DNA of 64,000 nucleotides from Bacteroidales bacterium UBA5515. Its GTDB lineage: Bacteria > Bacteroidota > Bacteroidia > Bacteroidales > P3. The stretch spans positions 1 to 64,000 of the forward strand of contig DIOL01000032.1 in the NCBI GenBank assembly GCA_002423895.1, given 5' to 3'. The position numbers were made by a program, and so were the translations under genes. Positions 17,192 through 27,495 of the stretch are shown in pieces. How positions within the stretch are numbered: position 1 is the stretch's first letter; every line of letters starts with the position of its first letter. The notes below the pieces were generated by a model, which saw only the letters and a program-made list of their open reading frames with translations, was not told where the DNA came from and searched no databases.

Positions 17192-19561
17192 TTACCTTAC
17201 AAAGAGGATTTTTCCAACGGCTTTTTCCTGTCCTTCGCTTGCTGAACCAAATATTAAATAAACTCCTGAGCTTACTCTTTCGCCCTTAAAGTTTTTTCCA
17301 TCCCAAACTGCTTGTCCACCTATTGACTTAAGGTGTGCTACCATATTTCCAGCTATATCGGTTATTCTAACATCTGAATCGTAAACAAATCCTTTTATGG
17401 CAATTGTTCCATTATAGTCGGGTTTAACTGGATTTGGATAAACATATAAGGCTCCTGCTTCTTCTTTTGGTGCTGTTGATTCGGCTTTGTAGGATATAAT
17501 TCCTCTATCTGTTCCAATGTAAATTTCGCCAGTTAATGGGTCTTGTGCCATTGTTAAAACTCTATTGGAATATAGCGGGCTGTTTTCTGCTGTGAAATGA
17601 TATAGTTGTTTATCTCCATTTGGTGAGAATACAAATATTCCGTTTCTTTCAGTTCCTACCCACTTACGATTTCCTCCATCACAAAGTATGGTGTTGATAT
17701 TATCAAAATTAAGCAGGTATTGTGCTATTCCTTCTTCCTGATAAATTATATTATTGCATGTTACTTGTGAAATGCCATTGTCTTGTGTTGAATAAATATC
17801 GTCTATGGAGTAAATAACTTTAATTCCTTTGTCTGTTCCAATCCAAATTTCTCCTTCCTTGTCTTGAATCATACAGTTAATTTTGTTGGACTGGTCTTTT
17901 GCTCCATTGTTTGGATCAATAATTACTTGTTGTCCATTATTATTTACGGCCAATATCTTATTACTGCTTGTCCAAAGGAATTTGTAGAAATTGCCTGAAA
18001 CTTGATCTATTAGAAGTCCTAAGGTTTCATCTTGTCCAATTAATCCATAGGTGTTGAAATTGCCCCACTCGTTTCTATAATTCAAATAGCAAAGGGCTGT
18101 GCTTGAAAGTGAGTTGGCAACTAAAAGATTGCCTGACATATCGTATTGAGAAGCTATAACTCTATATCCATAACTTTCACTCAAAACATTATTTGTGTTG
18201 TCTTTGTCCCAAACCTTAATAATTTTATTATCCAAAACTTCAACAACTCCATTCCAATAGGAGGCTGCCATAATATGGTTTGGATTTCTTGGGTCAACAC
18301 TTACCTGTACAATATCTTTCACTGTGTTTTCATACTCACGGAAATTGCTTAAACAATCCCAATAGTAGCGATTGAAATTATATATATTTGCTGGCATTCC
18401 TCTTGGGGCATGTTGAATGGTTTTCCCTCCTGGTGCAACATAAATCATATTGTCGGTGGCAGTTATTGAGTACACATCATTGGATAATGGTCCATTTGGA
18501 TAAATAGGTTTTGTATACATGTTTTGTTTGAAGTTCTTTAATTGCATCAACCCTCCTTCTCTTTCGTGTGCCATATAAAGTTCATCACCAATTATTAATG
18601 CATCCCCTATTTCTGGAACAATTATTGTTTCCATATCCCAATCATATTTAATTGGGAACCAGCTTGTATCTATTACTCTTTCTGTTTGAAAAAGTGTATC
18701 GTATACAATTAATGCTGGTGCTGTTCCCCATGTTTTTACAACTAAATGATTATTTGTTGGTTTAATCCAATAGGCAAACTGATTGGCAATTACAGTGTCA
18801 AATCCACTATCATTCTTTTCAAAGAGATTAATATTTGCATTATAATTTTGTATACCAACATGAAGTTTGTTGTTAAATTCAAAAAGATAGAGTATTTCTT
18901 TATCGTTAGGATTATTGAAGTTTTGATATTTGCTCCATGTTTCACTTGTTGCAAGGGATGGTGAATTGTAAGGAGCATATAAAAGTCCCTGAACAGTTGC
19001 TGCATAAATGGAATCGTTTTGAATAACTACATTATTTACATTTATCTTTGAGCTATTGTTTCCTATATAGTAGGTTTCAAAAATTTCCTTTCTGCTTAAA
19101 TCCAAAACAACTATACCAAATCCACAAGACAGATATGCTTTTTTATTGTAGAAAGTGATATTGTTAATCATCTTGCTTCCTTCAATGGAACGTATCTTTA
19201 TGTCTGGAATATTATAAACCTTGTTGTTTTGAATAATATCAATATTAGAGTTTTCGTAAACAACAATAATGCTTTTTGTGTTTTTATCATAAGCAAGCTG
19301 AGTTATTCCTGCATCTGTCAGTCCATCAACCTTTGAAAATCTTTCAACAGAATTATCATTTGGGTCGAAGTAAAACATTGCACTCCCTGCTGACACCAAT
19401 ATTCTATCTTCTACCAATGCTAATTTCTTAGTTTTATAATAAGACAAGTGGTCTCTCCATTGTCCAATTGGAACATTGGGATATTGTGCTTTTAAAAAAT
19501 TTGGTGCAAGTAGCAAAAAGGCTAAAACTATTGATAAGGAAAATTTAATTCTCATGCTCAA
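17192..19561 (-). CDS. porZ: Type IX secretion system protein PorZ (789 aa)
   Basis: It has a signal peptide (cut after FLKA, about 25). The PorZ N-terminal signature follows (YPNVPIGQWRDHLSYYKTKK, then FSKVDGLTDAGITQLAYD). Two seven-bladed propeller regions carry DREGEIWIGTDKGI-like blade motifs (about 30-690), and the end is a sorting-domain-like C-terminus (YVYPNPVKPDYNGTIAIKG to GKILFVR). PorZ belongs to the surface attachment complex with PorU, PorV and PorQ, which cleaves sorting domains and joins cargo to A-LPS. It therefore services the T9SS cargo genes in this window. Followed by recO after 11 bp. Confidence 0.92.
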   Translation of the reverse strand: MSMRIKFSLSIVLAFLLLAPNFLKAQYPNVPIGQWRDHLSYYKTKKLALVEDRILVSAGSAMFYFDPNDNSVERFSKVDGLTDAGITQLAYDKNTKSIIVVYENSNIDIIQNNKVYNIPDIKIRSIEGSKMINNITFYNKKAYLSCGFGIVVLDLSRKEIFETYYIGNNSSKINVNNVVIQNDSIYAATVQGLLYAPYNSPSLATSETWSKYQNFNNPNDKEILYLFEFNNKLHVGIQNYNANINLFEKNDSGFDTVIANQFAYWIKPTNNHLVVKTWGTAPALIVYDTLFQTERVIDTSWFPIKYDWDMETIIVPEIGDALIIGDELYMAHEREGGLMQLKNFKQNMYTKPIYPNGPLSNDVYSITATDNMIYVAPGGKTIQHAPRGMPANIYNFNRYYWDCLSNFREYENTVKDIVQVSVDPRNPNHIMAASYWNGVVEVLDNKIIKVWDKDNTNNVLSESYGYRVIASQYDMSGNLLVANSLSSTALCYLNYRNEWGNFNTYGLIGQDETLGLLIDQVSGNFYKFLWTSSNKILAVNNNGQQVIIDPNNGAKDQSNKINCMIQDKEGEIWIGTDKGIKVIYSIDDIYSTQDNGISQVTCNNIIYQEEGIAQYLLNFDNINTILCDGGNRKWVGTERNGIFVFSPNGDKQLYHFTAENSPLYSNRVLTMAQDPLTGEIYIGTDRGIISYKAESTAPKEEAGALYVYPNPVKPDYNGTIAIKGFVYDSDVRITDIAGNMVAHLKSIGGQAVWDGKNFKGERVSSGVYLIFGSASEGQEKAVGKILFVR

Positions 19562-19645
19562 AATAATTATATTAAGTAGAATTATTTAACGAATTGAGAG
19601 TTTAAATATTGTTTAATTTAGCCTAATAGTCTACTTATAGTTTTA

Positions 19646-21400
19646 TTAGAATGAAAACGATGCTCCAATCATACCCATAAATCTTTGTGAAGGATAGTTG
19701 TAGTATTGCTCATAGCGTTGGAAAGCAAGGTTGTTAAGTTTAAGGAAGAAAGATAGTTGGTTAGAGTAAATGTATTGAGCATTAAGATTAATATCTACAA
19801 TTGGGTCAAGTTGCTTTTTCTCTCCCATATAAATTGCTTTTACCCCTGTTTTGAAGGTTGGAGCAAAGTCAATAATTAGCTTTTTTGCTACTATGTATTG
19901 AAGAGAAAGAGATGTTGTAAAAGCTGGTTGATAATATGCAAAATCCAAGTGTTTCATCTTAAATGTTTGGTATTGCATGTCAAGCATTAGAGAAAATGTT
20001 TTTGCAATATTATATTCAAAATGTCCCTTTGCGTAAAATCTCACAACATCATCATAAACTATACTGAACATATTCTTATAGTAGGATAAGGTGTCATTTA
20101 CATAGAAATGATGGTTATATATGTTTTGAATTCCTCCTTCAACACTTATTCCCATATCATTTATATTGGAGTTTAGTTTTGCAAAGAGATTAATTTTTGT
20201 TGTTGGTTTAATTTGAAGGAATGGACTTATATATGGATTTTCTATTCTAAAACTGTTTAATGCTATTCTTTCAACATTTCCTTCTATACCTCCTTGAAAA
20301 TAAAGTTTCTTTGGTATAATTGGGAAGTAAATAATGGCTGTTGGAAGTAGTCTGAAATCTGATTTTTTTCCAAACTCAGGAGAGAAATTTAATGCTGTGT
20401 GAAGTTGGAAGCGATTGACTTTGAAATCAAAATAAGGTTTAATTTCAACAATGCCTGTATTGTATGTCGGGTTTCCTACAAGACCTTCTGTGTTAAAATT
20501 AAGAAGTGGGTATAATTGATTAAGGTAGTATGGTGCTGTGTATATATTTTTAATATCGTATTTAAAGAAAGAATGCTTATAGTTGATTTTTATCCCTAAA
20601 ACTTGCTTTTCCTTGTTGAAGAGTTCAAATTGTTTGTTTGCATCTCCCATAAGGAAAAATGTTAGTTCATTGCTGCTCCATTTGCTTGAAAGGTTTTCTA
20701 CTCCAAGACTAACCCAATGATGTAATGAATTGTCATTTCTGTAAAGGCTTGAATAGGTTGTTTTAAATCCTACATTATGCCATAAGGCTCTAAAATTTTT
20801 ATCTTTCAATTTTATAGAGTCATTATTGAATCCATAATAGTAGTTTATTGAGTTATTGTAATACACTTTGGCATCAACATAGAATTTATCCCAAATCTTC
20901 TTTGCGTAGAGATTAATATCATTATTTGCAAAATGACTTGTTGGATAGTCTTTGATTGACCAGTGAGAAGAATAATGTCTTGCATGAATTGAGTACAGGA
21001 ATGTTCTGTTTCTTGTTTCGGAGTATAGTCCTTCAAAATAAGGGGTTAAATAAGTTCCTATTCCTGCCTTTATGTTTCCATTATAGAGCATAGAAACTGG
21101 TTCTCCCTTAACTCTTGCTGGTTTTATTTCTTCAATTCTTATTTGTGTTGGATATACTTTATTGATTATTTCGTATTGAAAATCTGGCACTTTAAATGTG
21201 GTGTCAAATATGTTTGGGTTTTCTGATAACTTCATTGCTTCATTCACAATTGGGTCAAACTGTGCTGAAATAATAACACTTTCATTTAAATTGGTTCTTA
21301 CTGCTCTGTTTGTTGTATCAGTTATTGCCTCTTGCCCCATTAATGAAACTCCAAATGAGGTTAGGAAAACAAATAGTCCTATTTTATTTATAGCTTTCAT
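19646..21400 (-). CDS. Outer-membrane beta-barrel protein, TonB-receptor-like without plug (584 aa)
   Basis: It has a signal peptide (cut after SLMG, about 22) and a roughly 80-residue periplasmic lead (FDPIVNEAMKLSENPNIFDTT, VKGEPVSMLYNGNIKAGIGTY). About 20 amphipathic aromatic-rich strands follow, ending in MGMIGASFSF, a terminal phenylalanine as used by the BAM complex. There is no plug domain or TonB box. Such barrels are often annotated as TonB-dependent receptors in Bacteroidales and sit directly after a large TPR protein, as here (30 bp). The cargo is unknown; a joint role with the TPR protein and PorZ in envelope assembly is inferred from the context only. Confidence 0.72.
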   Translation of the reverse strand: MKAINKIGLFVFLTSFGVSLMGQEAITDTTNRAVRTNLNESVIISAQFDPIVNEAMKLSENPNIFDTTFKVPDFQYEIINKVYPTQIRIEEIKPARVKGEPVSMLYNGNIKAGIGTYLTPYFEGLYSETRNRTFLYSIHARHYSSHWSIKDYPTSHFANNDINLYAKKIWDKFYVDAKVYYNNSINYYYGFNNDSIKLKDKNFRALWHNVGFKTTYSSLYRNDNSLHHWVSLGVENLSSKWSSNELTFFLMGDANKQFELFNKEKQVLGIKINYKHSFFKYDIKNIYTAPYYLNQLYPLLNFNTEGLVGNPTYNTGIVEIKPYFDFKVNRFQLHTALNFSPEFGKKSDFRLLPTAIIYFPIIPKKLYFQGGIEGNVERIALNSFRIENPYISPFLQIKPTTKINLFAKLNSNINDMGISVEGGIQNIYNHHFYVNDTLSYYKNMFSIVYDDVVRFYAKGHFEYNIAKTFSLMLDMQYQTFKMKHLDFAYYQPAFTTSLSLQYIVAKKLIIDFAPTFKTGVKAIYMGEKKQLDPIVDINLNAQYIYSNQLSFFLKLNNLAFQRYEQYYNYPSQRFMGMIGASFSF

Positions 21401-21430
21401 ATTTCAATATATATTAAAGTGTATTTTCAA

Positions 21431-24400
21431 TTATTGTGCTTTGTTTTCAGAAGGTGAAGGAAGTGAATTATTATTTCCTGTTGAGTTGCCAATTATAACC
21501 TCATCAACCTCATCTTTCTTTTTCTCAATTTTCTTTTCCTGCTTTTCTTTCTCTGCATTTTCTGCATTAAGAATTTCCTCTATCTTCTTTCTACTTACCT
21601 CAACCAATTCTCCTTCATAGTTATCAACAATACTTTGATATGTTTGTTTTGCCAAAGTATTTTTACCCTTTTTATAATAAACATCCCCAAGCAATACAAT
21701 TGACTTTGCTAACCAAAACTCACTTGTTGGGTTGGCAGAATATTTCAGAATAAGTTTTTCGGTTTCATCGTATTTCTTATTGTTAAAGGCTCTTTCAAAG
21801 AATATATAATTTGCTTCTCCTGAGTATTCACCATTCTTTGATTTTTTCAATTTCTCAAATTCTTTCAAAGCAGTGGCTGTATCTCCTAATGTATAACTGC
21901 TTTTAGCAAATATCATAGTTGCTTCTTCATTTATAGAATTTGTGTTTTTGGTGTTGGTAAGCACTTTCTTTGCTGCTTCAATTGCCAATGCATAGTTTGA
22001 CAAATAGAAATCTGTTCTCATTATTCCCAATTCAGCTATTGACTTATGGGAGTTTACTTCCGATTCTTTTTCCAATCGTTTGTATAGTTCGTTTGCCTGC
22101 TTATATTTTTCTGTTGTGAAACTTATTTCTGCTGCATAAAGTAAGGACTTTTCTGAAAAGACTCCTTTTGGACTTGAGCAGATAAACATATATGATTTTA
22201 AAGCTTCTTCCCTTTCATTAGCTTTTTTCAAGCAATCGGCCAAATAGTAATGTGCATTAACCGCAAAGTAACCAACAGGGAATTTATCTAAATAGGTTTT
22301 AAATCCTTTAACTGCTCCTTCGCAATCTCCTTTCATATACACATTTTCAGCTGCTTCATAAGTTACAGAGTCTTCTTCATTAACTGTAAAATCAGCATTA
22401 GGAATTGTTTTAACATAATCGTAGTACTCATTAACCTTGTTTTGATTAACATAAATTGTTCTTATGCTTTTCATTCCTGCTTGTGATTCTTCGGTTGTTG
22501 GATATGTTTTAACCAGTTTATCTAAGGTTTTTAGAGCTAAATCATCTTTTCCTTCTTTATAGTATAACATTCCTATCTTGCTTATTGCTGATTTGGCATG
22601 TATGGATTGCGGATGTTCCTTTACTACCTTTTCGTAAGTTTGCATTGCTTTTTCGTTTTGTTCCAAAACCAAATAGGCATTACCAAGTTCAAATAACATA
22701 CTTGCTTTGTAGGAACTGTTTGGATAGGAGGCTATGGCTTTTTGTAAGATTCTTGATTTTTGTTCTGGATCTCCCATTACTCCAACACTTAGGGCTTTTT
22801 GATAATTAGCATAATCTACATCTATCAAATCAGCTTTTATAACATAATCATATTCCTTCACTGCATTTGCAAAGTCTCTTTCAGTAAAATAGCAATCTCC
22901 CACTCTGTTGTGAGCATCGGATACAAGTTTTGGATGTTCGTTCTTACTTGCATTTAGGAATAGGGTAAAATATTCTCTTGCCTTTGAATATTTCTTTTGC
23001 TTGAAGAAGTTATAGGCCATTGAATAGTTTGCTTTTGAATAGTATATGCTTTTCTTTGCGTTTGGTGTTTTGTAGAAAGAATTTAATTCTCTAATTGAAC
23101 CTTCGTAGTTTCCTAATCTGTAAGAGGACTCGCCTCTTAGGAAATATGCTGATGCTGTTAGGTTGTCATCAATTGGATTTTCCAAACTTTTATTAAACAA
23201 TCCAATTGCTCCTTTATAGTTGCCTTCATTGAAAATTTCTATACCTCTGTTTAAAGCTACTCTTTGATAGGCTTCATTTATTGCTTTACTCCTTTTTGGT
23301 AGTTCTTCAATAAGTTTTAATGCGTGTTGGTAGTTCTTACTGCTTGCATATAACTGAGCAAGATATTCTTTCACTTCATTAATTTTGGTTGACTTAGGAT
23401 ATTTGTCGTAATATAGTTGGAAGGATTGTATTGTTTCATTGAATGGGTTTGGAAGTTCGTAGGAAAGTTTTGCAAAGTTAAGTAGTGCGTCTTCTGTAAT
23501 TTTTGGGTCAAAATCCAAATTATAAGCTTCTTGAAATGAAGAACGTGCTGATATTTTATCTCCTGTCATCAGGTAGGAATATCCTAAATTGTAGATTGCA
23601 TTTTGTGACAGTGAATCTTTATTGGTGGAGGCTTTCAAAAGATAAGGTATTGCTTCACTATGTCTTCCACTTTTGTTTAAAACATAACCCAACAAATAAT
23701 TTTCCTCTGGTGTACTTGCCTCATTGTCCTTTACTCCTTTTTCCAAATATTCAATTGCTTCTTCGTAGCGTTCAAGTTTGCAATAAGCCTCTCCAAGCAT
23801 TCTGTTTGTTTCTCCTGTTCGTTTTGAACTTGAAAGTCGGGAAAGTTCAGGTGCCTGTTTAACCAATTCTTGATAGTTGCCTTGAATGTAGTATATCTGT
23901 GAAATATAATAAGGTACAATTCCTTTAAAATTATTATCTTTCTGCAAGCTCTTAAATTCTTTTAGAGCTTGGTCGTATTTCTTTTCAGTGTAGAGAATAT
24001 GGGCGTTGTAGTAGGTTGAAGGTGATGAATATTTGCTTCTGGTGTCTTTCACTGCTTCAAAATTTACTTTGGCCTTTTCAAAATCTCCTAAATTGAAATA
24101 GCAATATCCTATTTTGTAACTATACTCTTGCTTTTGTTCTTTGGTTAAACTTCCAAGCTCAATTTCTTGATAAGTGTCTATTGCTTCCTTGTAGTTATTT
24201 TGTTTTTGATAGAAATTGGCAAGGTTAAAATATGCTTCATTCTTTTTTGCATCATTTGGGAAAAGAGCCAAGAATTCTCTTATTTGCTTGTCTGCATCGT
24301 TGTTTTCCAAATTTGCAGCCGAAATGGCTTTGTAGAAATAAGCTTCTGAAAGACTTGCATCTCTATTCTGCCTGTTCAAATCTATATAATTAACATAAAG

Positions 24401-24571
24401 TTGATATGCTGCTGCATATTTTTGCTGATTAAAAAGAGTTTTCGCATCGCTTAAAATGCGCTCTGGTTCTTTTAAAACTTCAGTCTTTTGAGCCATTAGT
24501 CCAAAAGATAGGATATTAGTTAAAAGAATTAGTGCAAAAAGTTTTCTATTCATAATTACATTATTTTTCAA
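21431..24571 (-). CDS. Large periplasmic/outer-membrane TPR protein (1046 aa)
   Basis: It has a signal peptide (LTNILSFGLMAQ, cut near 28; MNRKLF at 24553 is an alternative start). Roughly 20 or more tetratricopeptide repeats run from about 35 to 1000 (for instance AEAYFNLANFYQKQNNYKEAIDTY-type units). A lysine/glutamate coiled coil and a serine/asparagine-rich tail close it (about 1000-1046). It likely acts as a scaffold in the periplasm. It is the first gene of a reverse-strand cluster with an outer-membrane barrel, PorZ and RecO, so a role with the envelope machinery is inferred. Confidence 0.82.
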   Translation of the reverse strand: MKNNVIMNRKLFALILLTNILSFGLMAQKTEVLKEPERILSDAKTLFNQQKYAAAYQLYVNYIDLNRQNRDASLSEAYFYKAISAANLENNDADKQIREFLALFPNDAKKNEAYFNLANFYQKQNNYKEAIDTYQEIELGSLTKEQKQEYSYKIGYCYFNLGDFEKAKVNFEAVKDTRSKYSSPSTYYNAHILYTEKKYDQALKEFKSLQKDNNFKGIVPYYISQIYYIQGNYQELVKQAPELSRLSSSKRTGETNRMLGEAYCKLERYEEAIEYLEKGVKDNEASTPEENYLLGYVLNKSGRHSEAIPYLLKASTNKDSLSQNAIYNLGYSYLMTGDKISARSSFQEAYNLDFDPKITEDALLNFAKLSYELPNPFNETIQSFQLYYDKYPKSTKINEVKEYLAQLYASSKNYQHALKLIEELPKRSKAINEAYQRVALNRGIEIFNEGNYKGAIGLFNKSLENPIDDNLTASAYFLRGESSYRLGNYEGSIRELNSFYKTPNAKKSIYYSKANYSMAYNFFKQKKYSKAREYFTLFLNASKNEHPKLVSDAHNRVGDCYFTERDFANAVKEYDYVIKADLIDVDYANYQKALSVGVMGDPEQKSRILQKAIASYPNSSYKASMLFELGNAYLVLEQNEKAMQTYEKVVKEHPQSIHAKSAISKIGMLYYKEGKDDLALKTLDKLVKTYPTTEESQAGMKSIRTIYVNQNKVNEYYDYVKTIPNADFTVNEEDSVTYEAAENVYMKGDCEGAVKGFKTYLDKFPVGYFAVNAHYYLADCLKKANEREEALKSYMFICSSPKGVFSEKSLLYAAEISFTTEKYKQANELYKRLEKESEVNSHKSIAELGIMRTDFYLSNYALAIEAAKKVLTNTKNTNSINEEATMIFAKSSYTLGDTATALKEFEKLKKSKNGEYSGEANYIFFERAFNNKKYDETEKLILKYSANPTSEFWLAKSIVLLGDVYYKKGKNTLAKQTYQSIVDNYEGELVEVSRKKIEEILNAENAEKEKQEKKIEKKKDEVDEVIIGNSTGNNNSLPSPSENKAQ

Positions 24572-24662
24572 GGGATAAAATTACATATTTAAAACGTAAT
24601 AAAAGGTATTAAATGGTATATTTTTCAACATAAAAAAGTTAATAGATAGAACATTTATTTAT

Positions 24663-24893
24663 TCAATAAATCATCTTACTAACTCCATATTCTGTTTCTC
24701 CAAAAACATCAATCATAATTGAAAATAAGTCCATCATATTTGGAAATATGTCCATCATATTTTCATTTATGTCCATCATATTTTTATTTTTGATTGACTT
24801 ATTTTCAATTATGATTGGTTTTTTTTGAGTGTTGAGTGGTTTAGGGAGATTAAGGTCTTTAAGGACATTAATGTCTTTAGACTTCTTTTTCAC
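24663..24893 (-). other. Doubtful 76-aa frame built on a heptad repeat
   Basis: The frame reads four successive seven-residue units (NMMDINE, NMMDIFP, NMMDLFS, IMIDVFG; residues 38-65), after a lysine-rich lead. The heptads come from a 21-bp tandem DNA repeat that sits inside a perfect 22-bp inverted repeat, so the frame may only reflect that structure. No promoter or family supports it. It is listed because the open frame does cross the whole element. Confidence 0.25.
24710..24817. repeat. 108-bp fold-back element: perfect 22-bp inverted repeats around a 21-bp tandem repeat
   Basis: Positions 24710-24731 and 24796-24817 are exact reverse complements over 22 bp. Between and at the left arm edge, GTCCATCAT recurs at 24729, 24750 and 24771, a 21-bp period. 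The whole can fold into one long stem with a repeated loop. It lies in a 550-bp stretch (24572-25121) without a secure gene. Confidence 0.75.
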
Positions 24894-25026
24894 TTAATTT
24901 ACTAACTCCTTACTTTAAATTTTTCTTTCTTTACTTTAATAAATTCTTTCTTGATTCTATTTTACTGAAACAGCGTTTTATTTTTCTCTTTCTTGATATA
25001 GAAAATCACAGTAAAATAAATCACAA

Positions 25027-25062
25027 AAAAAAGCTTATCCCAAAATTTCAGAATAAGCTTTA
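25027..25062 (-). terminator. Rho-independent terminator of the type B sorted adhesin gene
   Basis: On the reverse strand AAAGCTTATTCT pairs with GGGATAAGCTTT across a short loop, and a run of T follows. It lies about 60-95 bp after the stop at 25122. Confidence 0.7.
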
Positions 25063-25121
25063 AGAAATACATTATTGAAAATAAACTAAGAAGCAGTTTA
25101 TTTATTTAGTTAATTATTGTT

Positions 25122-27401
25122 CTATTTTCCTCTAACTACTGCTACTGTGCCATTCTTGGATTGAATTCTTCCATCTCCATCTTTATATACCAAATACCAA
25201 ACATAACTTCCATCAGGAACATAAGTTCCATCTTTTAATTTACCATCCCAACCTGCTTTTTCATATGTTGAGCCTTCTTTATTATCTGTGTAGAAAATTC
25301 TTTCTCCCCAACGATTATAAATACTAAATTCATACTCAACAGGAGTTGATGTAATTGGCACAAAATAGGAATTAGCATTTCCTGCTCCTGGAGTAAAGGC
25401 ACTTGGAACATAAATTCCAAAATCTGGCTTAACAATTATTTTTCCTCTTGCAGTGTCTGGACACATAGCCTCATTATAAGCAACAAGAATAACATCATAC
25501 TCTGCTTCAATATTATTTGGATAGGTGTGATAACCATTTTCTAAAGTTGAAGTTGTTCCATCTCCAAAGTCCCATAATCTTGAAAAGTCATTTGCAGTTT
25601 GATCGCTAAATTGAGTTTGAGAATTAATGAAAGTTAGTTTATTTGGATTTAATGACATTCTTGCATCTACTGCTGGATAAGCTTGAACACTTACTTCTCC
25701 ATCTGCCTGACAACCATTTGCATCGATTATTGTTACATGATATGTAGTTTGAGAAGTTGGCATTGCAACAGGATTTAGGGATGTATTGTTTTGTGCCAAT
25801 CTAATATCTGCAGGGGTTGAAGTCCATATGCAAGAAGTGGCATTTGTACAAGATAAAATTATACTGTCTCCTTCACAAATTTTGTCCTTATCTGAAGTAA
25901 CTACTGTTGTTGCAGTATTCTTTGAGAATTGTATATTTCTTGTTATTGATCTGCCACACTCATCCGAAGCTGTTATTGTTACTATTATTGGCTCTGTTAT
26001 GGTTATGTAATTAGTATCTGAAATTGGGTTTTCTCCAATTGGGTTGCCATCTGGGTCTTGCCATGAATAAGAAACATTTCCAATTCCATTATCAACTTTA
26101 ATAAATACCATTTCTCTTTGTGGCAAAACATCATCACAATAAACCTTATTATCTGAGATATTAGTTAATACAAAATTTTCAGGAACAACTGCATTTATTG
26201 TTATTGTATCATCAACAGAACATTGTGTTCTTGCTTCTGTGATTAAATACATTGTTTTTACTTGGCCTGGAACATCAGCTGGATTTGAAACAAAATTAAT
26301 GGTTACCTCAGCAACAGTATCTCCAACAGGAAAAGTTAGAGTATTTCCAAAAGGAAGATAATCTACTCCTTCAACCATATCTCCTTCCACTCTAAAAGTG
26401 TAGGCATCTCCAGCTTCTGCAGGTCGATTAAGAGTTGTTCTAACAGTTGTTGAAGAACAACTTGCTTTTAGAATAGCATCATCGCCAACAATTACGCCTC
26501 CTAACTGTGCACTAAGTTGGAATTCATCAACCTTAAATGAATTTGCTCCAAGAAAAACAGCAGAAGGTAATGCATGGTCACTTACATTACAAGTTGCCAT
26601 TTCAATTCTATATTTATAACATGGTGCAACATCTACCCTTTTAGTTTCTAAAGCAATAGTATATCCTATCATTCTATTGCATGTTTCTGATGATTGTAGA
26701 ATATGTAGATGAGTATTTGATAAAACACATGGTTGAACTGAACCACTTGGATTACCACTATTAACTGTATTGATTGTAACAGGAAGTTCAGGATTTGAAC
26801 CTGGGATAATTGCAATATTTTCGTTTATGTAAGGTGTAACTCCCCCAACATTTACAAAATTTCCATTTTCATCAAAAGGTCCTGAAATAAAAAATCCAAA
26901 AGCATCATTAAATTGGGAACAAACATAACTTTGATATTCATCACTTGCAAAAACATATTTAAAAGAAACTCTATCACCTTGAGGGACAAAATCAAAACTT
27001 AAAACTCCAACATCATTCATTGCATAATTTAGACCTAATTGTTGCAATAAATAATAAAGTGAAGGTGAAACATTATTCCCATCACTTGCAGGAGTAGTAC
27101 TATAACCAGCAGGAGGTTGATTTGGTGCAGCAGCATTTAATATATCTCCGGTAGCAATAATTAATCCACTATTTAGTTTAATATTTTGACCTGAAGTATC
27201 AATATTTGTAAATGTTCCAAATTGATTAGAATTAACATTTAACTGCCCATTAAATCTAACATTTGAGACCTCAACTCCTCCTCCTAAAAAGTAGTTTTCA
27301 ACAACACTTTGAGCTGATTGTCCATTTTGAGAGGTACACACTACCTGTGCCTTAATTAAAAAGGGAAAGGTTAACAACAAAAGAAATAATACTTTTTTCA
27401 T
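25122..27401 (-). CDS. Choice-of-anchor L / PKD adhesin with T9SS type B sorting domain (759 aa)
   Basis: Signal peptide (cut after LIKA, about 18). The choice-of-anchor L domain spans about 30-290 (FGTFTNIDTSGQNIKLNSGLIIATG; FKYVFASDEYQSYVCSQFNDAFGFFISGP). Immunoglobulin-like and PKD regions follow, with WDFGDGTT near residue 640. The gliding-motility-associated C-terminal (type B) sorting domain occupies the last 85 residues (PSAFTPGAGNANSYFVP, FSIYNRWGERIFYTD, WDGKLKDG, PDGSYVWYLVYKD). It would be secreted by T9SS and held at or released from the surface. It is monocistronic and divergent from the gldE-like/gldD pair. Confidence 0.9.
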   Translation of the reverse strand: MKKVLFLLLLTFPFLIKAQVVCTSQNGQSAQSVVENYFLGGGVEVSNVRFNGQLNVNSNQFGTFTNIDTSGQNIKLNSGLIIATGDILNAAAPNQPPAGYSTTPASDGNNVSPSLYYLLQQLGLNYAMNDVGVLSFDFVPQGDRVSFKYVFASDEYQSYVCSQFNDAFGFFISGPFDENGNFVNVGGVTPYINENIAIIPGSNPELPVTINTVNSGNPSGSVQPCVLSNTHLHILQSSETCNRMIGYTIALETKRVDVAPCYKYRIEMATCNVSDHALPSAVFLGANSFKVDEFQLSAQLGGVIVGDDAILKASCSSTTVRTTLNRPAEAGDAYTFRVEGDMVEGVDYLPFGNTLTFPVGDTVAEVTINFVSNPADVPGQVKTMYLITEARTQCSVDDTITINAVVPENFVLTNISDNKVYCDDVLPQREMVFIKVDNGIGNVSYSWQDPDGNPIGENPISDTNYITITEPIIVTITASDECGRSITRNIQFSKNTATTVVTSDKDKICEGDSIILSCTNATSCIWTSTPADIRLAQNNTSLNPVAMPTSQTTYHVTIIDANGCQADGEVSVQAYPAVDARMSLNPNKLTFINSQTQFSDQTANDFSRLWDFGDGTTSTLENGYHTYPNNIEAEYDVILVAYNEAMCPDTARGKIIVKPDFGIYVPSAFTPGAGNANSYFVPITSTPVEYEFSIYNRWGERIFYTDNKEGSTYEKAGWDGKLKDGTYVPDGSYVWYLVYKDGDGRIQSKNGTVAVVRGK

Positions 27402-27436
27402 CTTGAATGAATTTTGTAATATTAATAATCAATGCA

Positions 27437-27444
27437 CAAAGGTA
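27437..27444 (-). promoter_or_regulatory. -7 box for the type B adhesin gene
   Basis: TACCTTTG on the reverse strand, 36 bp before the start codon. Confidence 0.4.
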
Positions 27445-27495
27445 GTAAAAAATTTATCTTTACATAGATATAACACTTAAAAATAAAAATTTGTT

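Noticed and set aside
26770..26800. tRNA T-loop-like sequence (GGTTCAAATCC on the reverse strand)
   Set aside because: It lies inside the type B adhesin gene and encodes conserved protein; no acceptor, D or anticodon stems surround it.
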